A stretch of DNA of 64,000 nt from Basidiobolus meristosporus CBS 931.73 (GCA_002104905.1 MCFE01000020.1:62001-126000); one strand, 5' to 3'; positions 1-11,348 are shown, counted from the stretch's first letter. Program-made: numbers and translations. The notes: generated by a model not told the origin, from the sequence alone.

Positions 1-90
1 CTTCCATCAAACTGAAGTATTGGTGGTTAGTGCGCTTCATATACTGAACCATATATGCCTATTTCATTGACTTGACTCCACGATTCCCAG

Positions 91-2482
91 CAAACGTCCC
101 CCTACGACATGGAGTAGTATGCAAAACTCTTCGACTCAACCGACCGCGCTCACCAACTGCATCGAGATAAGCGTTGTGAATTTCGAGGATTACAATCCAC
201 CTCAGTCTGAGGAGGACGACACGGAGGGCACCTCCCGCTCTGAGGCGGAAGATGACACCCCGTCACTAAAATATCCAAAAAGCGTACTTCGTGTCCGTTG
301 TGAGGGTGGGGCTGATACGGATGGAAAAATGATTGATGCTTTCGAGATAAACCCCGGTGAACTTGATGTTGAAAACCTTTTGATGCGAATTGCCGAACTA
401 CATGCGCGCGCTGTTATCACACGCTTCCGTGATATCTTGCTCAATTCTTCCTTCGTGAGTAATAGAATAGAATTTACAAAGGATGACCTTGAGATTTTGG
501 ACGAGCAGCATATCGGAACGTCGAAGGCGCAATCGTCAACCTGCGGACTGCAGGTTCGTTATCGCCAAGATCGCTATCTCACATTGAATGTGGATATCCG
601 AACCGGACGCGTGGTCATCGGGATGTCCGACAAGGTTATGCACGAAGGCGATGTCAAATTACGAGCACTTGAAGAAAAACTGAATGAGAATTTTGTTAAA
701 TTGCCGAGCTTGCTGCTTGAGCTGAAGTATGCCACTTTGATCGACGATGTGGAAAACATGGCTCGGTATCTTGGCTTGGAACCATACCCTATTCTTCCGC
801 TGCGAAACGAAGATATTGCCAAGTTTGGAACCACCAAAAGTCGCATGTTGTACCTGCAGTTTACACAACACCCAAGTTACTATCTTGTGGTCAGTATAGT
901 GGAAAACGCACTGAATTTCCGACTTATAAGCCTCGGTTCACCTTTGAGTGGCTCTCATTTGATGACTCTTAGTAGCTCTGTGCAGCTCGACTTGACGTCT
1001 TTACTTCGCCATCATCAGATATCGACCCAGGTGGCTACCCAGGGCCCCATTAGCTCGCGTCCGTCAGGTGGTAATGCCAAGCTTCCTAGCAAGGAAGCAA
1101 ACGAACTCACGATAGATCTGGGCCTGTTGTCGAAAATAGATTCATTTTGTCGAGCTCGGATATCGTTCGAGAAGCTCGAGAAGCAGTTGACTGGGCTCAG
1201 CATTGAGTACAAATATATTCAACCGATGCCTCTGGCATGTCACCCGGCTGATTTTTGCGCGCAAGACACAGCTAATCCAATCTCCCAAGTTCCCTTTATG
1301 CAAATCAAACCCCGAGACATCCCTCTTCGTAACAAGGGAGCCGATTGCTCAGAGTTTGTTGTTGGCAGTCTTAATATCCGTCTGGCAGATTGGTATGCAT
1401 CAGGGAAAAGCACCTGTCAAGTATCCATGGAGACCCGAATCCTGTCTCAATCCATCCCTAGCATTCAAGATGCTGACCAGGAGGCCGCCAAACGCCTACA
1501 TTTCGACCACGAGTCTCGGATCCTCTCCTTCAAGTACAGCGATTTTGACAGCTGTATTTCGCAATTTCTTAAGGATTGGGAGACCGTTATCATGGTGACT
1601 CTACTTGCAAAACAAACATGCCCAATCGTGAACTACTTTGACCTCACATCACTCAAAGCGTCCTATGGGAAAGAAAGATTCTCTCTGGCCGTCCGCTGGA
1701 AAACATCGAAGGGCTCTGGGAGTAACCAGGGGCATTATACGCTCGCATTGGAGGAGAACCTCGGTCAGATCAAACAAAGAAACCCTCATCGCAAGCTCCG
1801 TTTTTGCCTCGAAGATTACCTGAACCAGACGAAGGATTTGAAAAAGCTGATCAATCTGCTTAATGACACCTTGCCTTTACTTCGTGTCCTGGACGAGCTC
1901 CAGCGAAAGAGAAACGCCACAGATACATTCGGAAAGGGACTTACAGTTATCCCACGTCACGCAACACACATAAGATTGCAATTTTCAACCAGGTGAGTTT
2001 GTACATAGCCTTTACATCCCACATTACTAACACCTCCAATCAGATATGTTATCGACATCCGCATGTCTTCGGCAACCCGCATATTTATATCAGATGCTGC
2101 GTTCTCATTCTTAGAGCCACCGAACACATCCCAAGCAAATGCCATCCTACCGAGCCCAACTCAATTCGCCGGGGACCAAGCAATGATGCTGCTATCCCGA
2201 TCCCACATTAACCCCCAGCCAATCCCCGAGTTTGGGCAGTTCATCGCACAAGTTGGACAGGCACTTTCCCAACAATCACAATATTCGCAAGACGAACACG
2301 CCGTTGTCATACCGCTCCAACACGGCTTTATCTGCGGCATGTCCGTGTCGTCTTTTGTTCTCCACGAACTCAACAGCTTTATTGAAAGCATTGAGAGCAC
2401 AGCGGCGCCCACATCGTCCGAGATACCAACAAAACTCCCCACCCAAAATCTTCATTCAGAAAACTCCATCGAGATTGTATAA
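91..2482 (+). CDS. MED14: Mediator subunit 14, 3' part
   Basis: Scaffold/tail-proximal subunit of the nuclear Mediator complex that links activators to RNA polymerase II. The exon is open from about position 71, and a CAG acceptor at 88-90 fits an upstream intron, so the N-terminal part probably lies off the left edge. A long exon (to 1992) carries blocks such as YLTLNVDIRTGRVVI and LKYATLIDDVENMARYLG, which match my recollection of the RGR1/MED14 family. A 51-nt intron (1993-2043, branch site ACTAAC) joins in phase to a second exon that starts at YVIDIRMSSATRIF and ends in TAA at 2482. The acidic Ser/Glu stretch near residues 30-50 is probably a linker. Family call from motif resemblance only; the N-terminal MED14 core is not visible. 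Confidence 0.72.
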
Positions 2483-2842
2483 AAGCCTATATATAAAAGC
2501 ATAAAAACGCCATTGAATCTGTACTCTGAAAAAGCGTCTCAGCACGCTGAAAGCCAATCAACAGTGTTTTCTCTGATCACGCAATGCTGCCATATGGGGA
2601 GGAAGTAGTGGAATAAATCGACTGCAAGGTGTGGAATTATAAATGTGGCCGGATACAGATTAACAGCTTGATAATCATCCCATGATAAGATCATGCCCGG
2701 TGGTTGGATTGGAATTGGCCTTGTAGCTTAATTCCCAGATTATCAAAAATTTCGTCGGATTTTTTTCTTATCAAGAGGCCGAGTTTCTCGGGTGCTTGCT
2801 AATTCCACTCCAACTCATCCCACTTCCTCTTTTCGCTACCTC
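2483..2842. promoter_or_regulatory. MED14-FOL1 intergenic region
   Basis: About 360 bases holding the MED14 3' flank and FOL1 promoter. A T-rich stretch (2760-2770) lies about 75 bases before the FOL1 ATG. No other gene seen. Confidence 0.4.
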
Positions 2843-5121
2843 ATGACTACATACAAGGACAAGATCATCCTCAGGGATCTTATGGTCCAAACCACCTTGG
2901 GTGTGGATTCCTGGGAGCGCGAGAAGCCTCAGCCAGTCCTGTTGAACATCGTATTGTTCACTAATGTCTCGAACGCCGGTGATCATGATAACTTGACCAC
3001 CTCCATTCACTATGGCCACCTATGCAAGGGCGTCCAGAAGTTCGCCAAGGAGTCGAAACACCGGTCCATGGAAGCTTTCGCCAACGGAATTGCCCGGATT
3101 TGCCTGTACGACTTTAACGCTGCCATCGCCAACATCAAGGTGGAGAAACCCCGGGCTTTGCTCAACGCTGACTCGGCTGGGGTTGAGATCACGCGCGTCA
3201 AATCGGATTTCGAGGATATACCAGAGGCAGAGAGGCTCCAGGTGACTGAGGCCTTCAACCTGCCCAACGACACCATTTTCGTGAAAAATCTAAGACTCAG
3301 CGCCATCATCGGATGCAACCCTTGGGAACGAGAGCACAAGCAGACCGTTCTGTTGAACTTGATTATCCACTCCGACCCAAAGTACCTTGGGACCAAGATC
3401 GATCGTGTAGTGAAGCCTCACAACTATCTTACCATTGCCCGTGTGATTACCTCGCACGTAGAGGAGTCGGACTATAAAACAGTGGAGGCATTGTCAGCTT
3501 CTGTTGCGAAGGTCGCTCTCGAGAGATGCCATGTCCCTAGAATCACCGTCAAGGTCGAGAAACCCAGCGCATTGATATATGCTCAAGGCGCTGGAGTCGA
3601 GGTCACTAGGGACCAATCTGACTTCCCTGTGGAAGTCAGCACTGATGCCCACTCCGAGGACACCCTAAACACCCTCTATCCTACCAAAGATGAGCATGTC
3701 AGTATCCTTGCGGTTGGTACCAACCTTGGGGACCGTGTGGCGAACATCAAGGCCGCTTTGAAAGCCCTGCATGAGCATCCCGAATGCCGAGTTGTCGACA
3801 CTTCATTCTTGTATGAAACCCCACCAATGTATCTAACAGAACAGCCACCCTTCCTGAACGGCGCCTGCAAGGTATTTTCCACTTTACACTGGTCTCATTG
3901 TTTGTTGTTTGTTAAGTGTACCATCATCATTAGATTTATACCAAGCTCAACCCTACTGACCTTCTGGCGCTCTGTAAGACCATCGAAAAGGAGACCGGTA
4001 GAGTCCCAACCGTCCGTAACGGTCCTCGTGTCATCGACTTGGACATCTTGTTCTATGATAATTTGGAGTACAGCTCCCCTACTCTGGAGATTCCCCACCC
4101 TCGCATTCAAGAGCGGGCATTCGTCCTGAAGCCACTCTGCGATATTGCTTCGGATCTGGAGCATCCCAAGTTATTCCGTACATGTGGTCAACTCCTTTCG
4201 CAGCTTATATATGCCCATCCCGAGGTCGACCAGGAGATCTTTAAAGTGATGCCTATTGGCGAGACTCTTTGGAACTGGAGCCAGAAAACCTACATCATGG
4301 GAATCCTCAACGTCACACCCGACAGCTTCAGTGATGGCGGCCAGCATAGTACTCTTGACACCGCTGTCCAGCATGCTGAGAAGCTGATCGCAGATGGCGC
4401 CGATATCATTGATATTGGGGGTATGTCCACCCGTCCGGGGGCTGATGAAATCCCAGTCGAAGAGGAGATCAGAAGAGTGGTTCCAGTGATCAAAGCTCTT
4501 CGTGAAAAGGGAGTCACGGCCCCCATCTCGGTAGATACCTATCGCGCAGAAGTCGCCGAACGGGCCGTCGAGGCCGGTGCGGACTTGATTAATGACGTAT
4601 CCGGAGGATCGCTAGATCCCAAGATGTTCGAAACCATGGCCAAACTTAATGTGCCCGTGTGCCTCATGCACATGCGAGGTGACACCAAAACCATGGCAAC
4701 GTTGACCGAGTACAAAAACAATGATGTGATCGCCGATATTGTTGCCAAGTTGGCCGAGAGCATTCGCAGCTGTACTAGATCCGGACTCTACCGTTGGAAT
4801 ATCATCCTCGATCCTGGAATTGGATTCGCCAAGAACTCCGAGCAGAACTTCCAGATCCTGCGTCGCCTCCCCGACATTGTTAGCCCTGAAAGTGCTCTGA
4901 ACGGCTTCCCAACACTGGTAGGTCCCTCTCGCAAGGGATTCATCGGTCAGGTGACTGATAGAGCAGACGCCAAACATAGAGTCTGGGGAACTGCGGCTGC
5001 TTGCTCCGCCTCTATTGCCGGGGGCTCGAACCTTCTTCGTGTCCACGACGTTCAGGAAATGATCGACGTGGTGAAGGTGTCGGATGCCATCTGGAAGTCC
5101 GGGATTGAGAAAAACAACTAA
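2843..5121 (+). CDS. FOL1: Trifunctional folate synthesis enzyme (DHNA-HPPK-DHPS)
   Basis: Makes dihydropteroate from dihydroneopterin in three steps. Two tandem dihydroneopterin aldolase units come first (LRDLMVQTTLGVDSWERE and VKNLRLSAIIGCNPWERE). Next is the pyrophosphokinase domain (AVGTNLGDR; RNGPRVIDLDILFYDN), then dihydropteroate synthase (MGILNVTPDSFSDGG, ISVDTYRAEVAE, CLMHMRGD, LDPGIGFAKN, LVGPSRKGFIG). One 62-nt intron (3872-3933) splits the HPPK domain in phase 0 between GACK and IYTKLNP. The ATG at 2843 is chosen because the longer open frame has only a GTG upstream. Product about 738 aa, normal for fungal FOL1. The DHPS domain is the sulfonamide target in this family. It follows MED14 on the same strand. 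Confidence 0.97.
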
Positions 5122-5351
5122 CGCTTGAAGCAGCAAATTGGTCGAACCCGCTGAACTTGTATTGTATGGACATTCTAGAACCCTCTTACGCTTACTCTTA
5201 CCGTTACTCTTTCTCACATCAATCCTCCTATCGTAAATAAACAACATATCTGCATCGAATTAAATCCAGCCAAGGTCTTTAATAAATTTTGGACGGTAGG
5301 TGTAGGGAAATTGATCAGGGATGACGAGATGCATCAGAGTAGACTCCTTCG

Positions 5352-6350
5352 TTAGTGATTTTTCATCGGAGCTCTCCAGAGAGTTCGCTTTTGTGCTTTA
5401 GGTGGTTTTCTCACCAAAGTAACCCTGCCTCCTACTTTCGTTCCAAACGCCAGCACGACCGACTCCTCCCCAGTGGCACTTCTTCTACTAGTATTCCGTC
5501 TCTTCTCCCGCCTAGAAACCACCTCCTTCGCAAAGTTGTATCGGTCCATATCTGAGGGAATGTGTAGATTTTGGGACTCGATGGATCTCTTCAGCCAATC
5601 AAAGGGTAGCTCTACGTAGGCTTCAACAAGTGATAGGTAATTCTCAGTCTTTCCACTAGTAAAAGCTTCGGTCTGCTTGGGCAATATTCTGGTTAGAAAG
5701 TCAAAGCAGTTTTCTCGTATATCTGCAGTATAGGCACCATAGCCGATTCCATCGGTTTGGTCCACAAACTGGGTGTATTCGAGAACAGTCTGTTGAGAGA
5801 TATTCTTCTTGGCGACTTCAGTGGCAGTAGCGCATAGTTCCTCTAGTTGTAATAAATAAGCCGTAGCTAATACGTTCAATGCGTTTGTCGGGTTGACCTG
5901 CAGCTGAGGAAACCCGGCGTAAAGATACCCAAGTGCTATCACTAGCCCTTCGTCCGAGATATTTGGATCTTCAAGGCTCAGAGTTAATTCCCGTGGGTTG
6001 GGGGAGGTGGTTAATAAATGATAAAAGAAAGTGGAGCGTGCTAATACGAGTGAATGCAACTTGTATACATTATTGGCTGAAAACTTAGGTACATGTAAAA
6101 TGACGTCCGAAAAAGCCCCGGCAAGAAACCCGGCTTGGTAAAGGTGTGTGCAGATTGCATTATGTTGAGTAGAAAATTCCCGTAGACTATGGTGACCTGA
6201 TGAATGGGTGTTATCTTGTTCTGCATTAGAGGGAAGGCCGTTTGTTAGAGGCCTGTTGACCTGTGCAATGTGGTGTCCATTCCCGTTAGCTTGAGATGAT
6301 AGATTCCAAGTTGTCTTGCTTTCACTTGATTGCCCGTTACCCTTAATCAT
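5352..6350 (-). CDS. BTB/POZ domain protein
   Basis: Single-exon protein of 332 aa. Residues about 60-170 form a BTB/POZ-like dimerisation domain: FSDV(I)LHV near the start, then YKLHSLVLARSTFFYHLL, then an acidic strand and ALGYLYAG. A helical region follows (LATAYLLQLEELC), and the C-terminus is basic and low complexity (RREKRRNTSRR). It resembles fungal BTB proteins of unknown function; no kelch, zinc-finger or BACK-kelch repeats are seen. The first 55 residues are Asn/Ser/His-rich and likely disordered. Convergent with FOL1, 230 bases between stops. Likely a protein-interaction or ubiquitin-ligase adaptor, but this is inferred from the domain alone. Confidence 0.75.
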   Translation of the reverse strand: MIKGNGQSSESKTTWNLSSQANGNGHHIAQVNRPLTNGLPSNAEQDNTHSSGHHSLREFSTQHNAICTHLYQAGFLAGAFSDVILHVPKFSANNVYKLHSLVLARSTFFYHLLTTSPNPRELTLSLEDPNISDEGLVIALGYLYAGFPQLQVNPTNALNVLATAYLLQLEELCATATEVAKKNISQQTVLEYTQFVDQTDGIGYGAYTADIRENCFDFLTRILPKQTEAFTSGKTENYLSLVEAYVELPFDWLKRSIESQNLHIPSDMDRYNFAKEVVSRREKRRNTSRRSATGEESVVLAFGTKVGGRVTLVRKPPKAQKRTLWRAPMKNH

Positions 6351-6759
6351 TCTATTTAATTTATGAGAACGTTTAAATCAGAACGCAAACCAATCTATAG
6401 ACCAGAGAGGACTCACTACAAGTAAATATGAGGCACCAAGGAGAAATAAATATTTGTAAATTTCAGAGTCGTTCACCAACAAATCACCCTGTTTGACCAA
6501 GGGCTTTATGAGTAAACTTCTCCATATACATGCAACTACCATGTATTGATAATATTATAGCAAACCAATTACATGTCAGTATTCCATCCAAACCCGGTAT
6601 TAAGCTCAGAATATTATCTGGGAGGCTGAGTAACTATCCAGTGTAGGATTGATTTGCTAGTCACATTTAATAGATACCAAGAGAAGTAAATTCCACTTGG
6701 TGATGAAATTCAAGCTACACGAAAGCATTTTCTAAAAAGTGGCATGTCCAATAGTGCCA
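6351..6759. other. AT-rich spacer
   Basis: Upstream of the BTB gene and downstream of the minus-strand exon group that ends at 6760. No gene, repeat or RNA recognised. Confidence 0.4.
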
Positions 6760-7420
6760 TTAAAGCCTCTTCTCGTCTTTCAAAGCAAGACTTAAGACAC
6801 TGGTCAGCATGTTTTCAGGAATCCTTGACCATAGGAAATCTGATCGGCTTGCTTCTGCAACTTCGCTGAACCCCCAAACCTAGACAATAGGTAGGCCATC
6901 AGGAGTCCCACCAGCTAATATACGTAGTGTAAATCCTAAAACTCGCTTTTCGCTTGTAACAATAGGCATATTGAAATCACCTTGCGGGACCTCTTCGCTG
7001 CACATTTAGCTTGCTTGGCTAGTATTTAAGATCAGAAACTCCCACCATCAATTTGACAATCTTGACAGAGCCACCATCTGCTGTTTCAGTTGAATTACTA
7101 AACTCCTCGCAATGTTTATTGTGCACTAAATGAGATCCAAGTCTGCAGTTCACTAAGCATCGCACCATCTTTCCTATCAAGCACTAGATTTTGAATTTTG
7201 AAGGCATATTCATATTCTCTATAAACCGAAATTTGACAAACAGTTGCATGTATCCTCATTCACATGAACCATTGATTAATTTTTTGAATGTATTGTGTTG
7301 AGCAAGTTCCCAGAATAGCTAATATTTGAACTCTAGAGCCGGACAGGCCTCATATGAATCGGAGGAACTTAGAATATACTAAAAATAGATTGCGAAAGAG
7401 TGCAAAACTAACCGCATTCC
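6760..7420 (-). CDS. Exon-like segments, C-terminal part of an unresolved gene
   Basis: Several minus-strand open segments read as protein and are separated by plausible short introns. About 7250-7120 gives EYEYAFKIQNLVLDRKDG. About 7085-7045 gives DGGSVKIVKLM, which joins in phase through a 46-nt intron. About 7000-6883 gives QGDFNMPIVTSEKRVLGFTL. About 6870-6760 gives DFLWSRIPENMLTSVLSLAL and ends in TAA at 6760-6762. In-frame TAGs lie at acceptor-like positions, so splicing rather than decay is possible. It may continue the coiled-coil gene just upstream or be a separate gene. The shape recalls the coiled-coil plus RWD kinetochore proteins (CENP-P/Ctf19 type), but this is weak. Confidence 0.35.
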
Positions 7421-7431
7421 TTACCATTTCT

Positions 7432-8278
7432 CTAGTTGATATTAGCCCCATCATCTGTATCAGCTTGTGCCTTCTTCAATTTTAAAAATTGGCAACAAGT
7501 CATTTCAAGGTTGTAGCTGTAAATGAAACAGCATTATTACTGATTCAAGGAATAATGATATCTTAAACTACCATTGGATTTTACTAAGTTCTTTTTCACA
7601 TTCAGTCAAGACCTTTTGACATTGATTCAGTTTCACCCACAACTCCTCATCAGACACCTGATCAAAGCCTTCCATTCTAATACCATGTTAGACCATCAAG
7701 TCACAAGGAGCCATTTCGAACCTACTTTGATCTAGTCTGGCTGTAGTCTAATAGAATGATTTCATGAATCAAAGGGGTGGCATGAAAATGGTGACAAAGT
7801 CTCTCATACCATGATTATCAACGTGAGGCACCAGCTCCGCGAGATTCGAAGGTTCCCAAGTCAGAAATTTGGTAACCAATGCTTCCGCTAGATCACAAAT
7901 GTTTTGACACTACTGTACAATTGTATTCTGACGAAAAATTTACCTCGGCTTTCAAAATCCGTTAGCATCTTGTTGGCGTCAGAAGCATCTGGCGGATGAA
8001 TGGTTGCTAAATCTTTCAAGAAACGTTGCGTCTCAAAAAACAAATTGCCTAGGGATTGGCATGCATTGCTGATGCAGTGATTCAATATATATACAATTCA
8101 GAGGCTTAAAAGGCGAAGCATTACACCAATCTCGATTTGCTTTTCTCGATGACTATCAAGTCAGTATTCAGTTGATCAACCTCCCAAATTTTTTGCTGGT
8201 ATGCGTTCTCAAACCTATAATGATATTCCTTAGTTAGTGTGTAGAAGCAATCAAAAATGATGATTTTAACTCAGTCAT
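7432..8278 (-). CDS. Seven-exon coiled-coil protein
   Basis: No long ORF, but seven exons splice in consistent phase into a 170-aa product. Exons: 8278-8271, 8214-8125, 8068-7944, 7887-7810, 7747-7726, 7676-7572 and 7516-7432. Introns are 56, 56, 56, 62, 49 and 55 nt; two have CTAAC-type branch sites. The protein starts MTEFENAYQQKIWEVDQL and is rich in heptad-like Leu/Ile/Glu/Lys. It continues with FFETQRFLKDLATIHPPD, KFLTWEPSNLAELVPHV and SDEELWVKLNQCQKVL. No catalytic motif or membrane segment is seen. The start of exon 2 recalls a segment of the kinetochore MIND complex, but I do not identify it. The first donor (GTTAAA) is weak. Exons may continue downstream to 6760. Confidence 0.55.
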
Positions 8279-8829
8279 CGTATTTGCTGTCTTAGCGGGA
8301 GAACCCAACACTTAAATAGCACCAAGGTAATGCATTGCAATGAATTGTATATGTATGCTAGTATTCTAATATCTGCATACTTTTGAGTCTAAAACCATGT
8401 AAATACCCCAAACGCCTGGGCTAAATAAACATCCAAAATCCAGTAGTGTATTTTGCAGCTGCGGATGTTTCAAACTGCACAATGCGGTTCTAGATGCTCT
8501 CAACCAGATGATCAGCAGAGCCAATGTAGCAATTTTTGCTAATTGGTTGTATAACAGATTCACAATAGAACGTATTGAAAATATACTAATGGCTTCTCAT
8601 CAGAAATATTAGGTGACACTTTTCATGATGTACAGTTGTATTTGTATATATGTATTCAGAGATTTTGTCATCTTGTATTAAGCTGGTATCACGCGACAGT
8701 TAGCGTCCCATATCTTCCTAACCGAGTATTAGGAGGAATGACCGAGGGTCTTAAATAAGTAAACAGATTTTAGCTAACCTGTCATATGTTTCAAATGTTG
8801 GAGAGGTGTCCGGCAAAACACCTCGACTC
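8279..8829. other. AT-rich spacer
   Basis: Upstream of the coiled-coil gene and ending at the LINE target-site duplication. No gene recognised. Confidence 0.35.
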
Positions 8830-9829
8830 GCTCTGAACAGAACAAATGGCAAATCTCCAGTCTACTCAACAACATACCTATAGACGAAAGATACAAAACA
8901 ACAGATAACATACAACAGGACATCCTGAATAATATAACCCTACATAATCAGTACGTCAAAACCTTCCTTCCAACACAAATATACCGACCAAATATTTGCA
9001 AACTTAAACGGATAAATCGCGGAGTAACTAGATACAATTGCTGGCCAGATACGCGCCCATCTAACATACAACATTGGATCAAACTCTCCAATCCCTTGCG
9101 ACATACACTACTGGCACCTGAACATAAAGAAACCATATGGTTCATGCTACATGTCAGGACTACTGTTAACACCCAGTTTAAATGGACAAATGGCCAATAT
9201 AATACAACATGCTCCCTGTGCAACCTTTTTCAGGAAACCAGAATGCATCTCCTCTGGGATTGTTGCCATGCCAGGAGATTCCTCCGATCCCTTATATATC
9301 TTTTTATGCAATTATTTGGACAAATACCTATCAACAGCGAACAACCGGGAATACACAATAACCTACAACTAGCCATGGATACAGTACAATCCGTTGAACA
9401 ATTCCCCAAATCGTTACATCCTTTGCGTGTCAAGATGACAATACCGTCGAAAATTCCCAATTTTTTGACGAAACAGAACACGAACACATATATTGCCTGA
9501 TTGTGGCCTTATATTTACTTACCATCTGGGAAACCAGATTGAAGATAATATACGACCATATCCCTTGGTCCAACAAGCTAATTCTGAACATCTTTCAAAG
9601 AAAATTTACCATCTACCTTAACTCGTATCAACATATGACACGATACAGGTACAAAAAACTTACCTTTACTGAGATATGGAATATCCAACCGAACATTATT
9701 ACAATTCAAAATGATCATACCCATGTAAACTGGGAAGAGACAATTTTACATCTTCTCTAACCTTCTTTGACTCATAAATCCTAACTACCCACAATAAAAT
9801 ATGGCCATCTAAGCTCTGAACAGAACAAA
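8830..9829 (+). mobile_element. 5'-truncated LINE with 17-bp target-site duplication
   Basis: A perfect 17-base direct repeat, GCTCTGAACAGAACAAA, lies at 8830-8846 and 9813-9829. Between them is the 3' end of a non-LTR retrotransposon. Its reading frame runs from the insertion edge through PNICKLKRINRGVTRYN to a zf-RVT-type cysteine motif, CSLCNLFQETRMHLLWDC, at about 9210-9265. The typical C-terminal tail (VALYLLTIWETRLKIIYD) is in another frame from about 9475 to 9760. The frame change falls near a T6 run (about 9460), so the copy is defective. No reverse transcriptase or endonuclease domain remains. There is no clear poly-A tail, only an A-rich end. Strand is the coding sense. Confidence 0.85.
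9096..9760 (+). pseudogene. LINE ORF2 C-terminal remnant
   Basis: Zinc-binding C-terminal part of a LINE reverse transcriptase protein. The frame extends upstream without ATG to the insertion edge at 8847. A one-base frame change near 9460 separates the zinc motif (CSLC...HLLWDC) from the last domain (TIWETRLKIIYDHIPW), which ends in TAA at 9758-9760. Not functional. Confidence 0.75.
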
Positions 9830-10369
9830 ATGCTAATCCATCAATCAGGAACCGCATCTGGATCTAGAGTATGAACACAGGTAAAGTTAAGACGGATGTT
9901 TGTGAGGCTTTATATTACATGCCTCAGTTTAAATTACTCTAACGGCTGATATCTAATTTTAAATAAAGTAAGTGGTGTGCGAATGCCATTTTGTTTATTC
10001 TTCAGCTCTATCATTCAGCAATAGCAGGGAATTTTTATTGAGGAGAGGGAGTCAAAGTGTGTTTTGGCACGGTTAATACTTCGGGGATTTTATTTGTCTA
10101 TTTTTTGATGCATAAGCTTCGAAGTTTAAGAGTTGCGTGTTGAAGAGTACTATGACTCAAAGACCATGCACTCTATATTGGTCCGTGACAGAGTTGAGCT
10201 GTTACAATTTTTATCTAGCTTAATAAAAGAATAACAACCTCAGCTAAGCCTCTTCAATCTCTTCAATCATCTGATTAGAGTCCAGTCTTTGGTTCGAACG
10301 CTATAAAAGTTATAAGTCGGGGCATGAACAATTCAAATATTCTCCAAGAGCATCTAGAAAGAAGAGAAG
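9830..10369. other. AT-rich spacer
   Basis: Between the LINE and an acidic pseudogene. No gene recognised; a TATAAAAG-like site at about 10301 lies about 70 bases before the pseudogene frame. Confidence 0.35.
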
Positions 10370-10873
10370 TCAGTGGCTACTGTTGGACAAGCAAAAACTC
10401 CTGCCGCTGATGTTGTTCCTGAGGCTCCAATCGCTGAGGCCACTGAAGAAATCCAGGAAAAGGCAACTGAAGAGACCGAAACCACTCCTGAGCAACAGCT
10501 AGAGGCCACTCAACCTGAATCACCCATTTGACGGATCATCTCCAACTTCCTTTATCTCAAGAAGAGTAAGCAAACCGAGGTTCTACTAGACTCGACCGAA
10601 GTTCGAGTTTCAGAAAGCAACAATCTTGAGAAGCCTTTGGAAAATGGCAATGGCGTTGATGGAGAAATGACAGCTCAAACCTCAAACAAGGAGCAGTCAG
10701 CCACAGAAGAAACCACTGTTTTTACATTAAACCGTATATAAAAATTTAGTTCAATGGGACGCCCTGTCACTGTGCCCAAAGTCGCTCAATCAGCTGAGGA
10801 ACCTATCCCGGAGTCCAACCATGAGCAGCGTCTTGTTGTAGGTGAGCCTATTAAAGCTATCCAAGCTTACTAG
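10370..10873 (+). pseudogene. Relic of an acidic Glu/Thr/Pro-rich protein
   Basis: One reading frame of 168 codons reads as protein across the segment but lacks a good ATG and is cut by TGA (10529-10531) and TAA (about 10739). It reads VGQAKTPAADVVPEAPIAEA, EKATEETETTPEQQLEA, then after the first stop RIISNFLYLKKSKQTEVLL, and ends with LVVGEPIKAIQAY and TAG. Low-complexity acidic composition, no domain recognised. Could instead be an exon pair with misread boundaries, but no GT-AG pair that removes both stops was found. Confidence 0.5.
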
Positions 10874-11103
10874 TTAGTTGATTTCATAGTTGTTACAACT
10901 CTCATTAATTCTTCCCTGCGTATACTTTTGGTATACTAAATGATTTTCACTCAAGTTTTGGACAGCACCTATTTTATTCCTGTAATCCCTGATTAAAATG
11001 AGTTTTATGATTTTATGTACAAACAAATCTAATCATGATTTGTAAGAACACATTCGACTCATGATGTTGGAAAATACTTCAATCATTATGCCAAGAACAA
11101 TAT

Positions 11104-11246
11104 TGTTCCGCGAGTGCAACAAAAATAAGTTACTCCGCTAGTGCAAACAACCGATTACTCCGCTAATGTAATCAACCGGTTACTCCGCTAATGCAAATAA
11201 AAAAGTTACTCCGCTAGCGCGAAGAACAGGTTACTCCGCTAATGCC
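11104..11246. repeat. 25-bp tandem repeat upstream of ERG24
   Basis: Five good copies of a unit with core GTTACTCCGCTARTGC start at 11129, 11153, 11179, 11205 and 11230 (spacing 24-26 bases). A decayed sixth copy lies near 11104-11117. Core bases are more constant than the A-rich spacers. It ends about 100 bases before the ERG24 start codon. Confidence 0.85.
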
Positions 11247-11348
11247 AGACATACACTCAAAATAGAAGTCCATGATCAGGTGATTTCTAAATGATGTAGT
11301 ATTAAACCTACGAAGTGGACATCCTCACGATGCAAGGTTCTCTTTATC

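Noticed and set aside
6760-8278. Possible reassignment of TAG to glutamine
   Set aside because: RPB1, SNF4, CET1 and ALT1 end in TAG where the family ends, and in ferrochelatase the in-frame TAG is clearly an intron acceptor.
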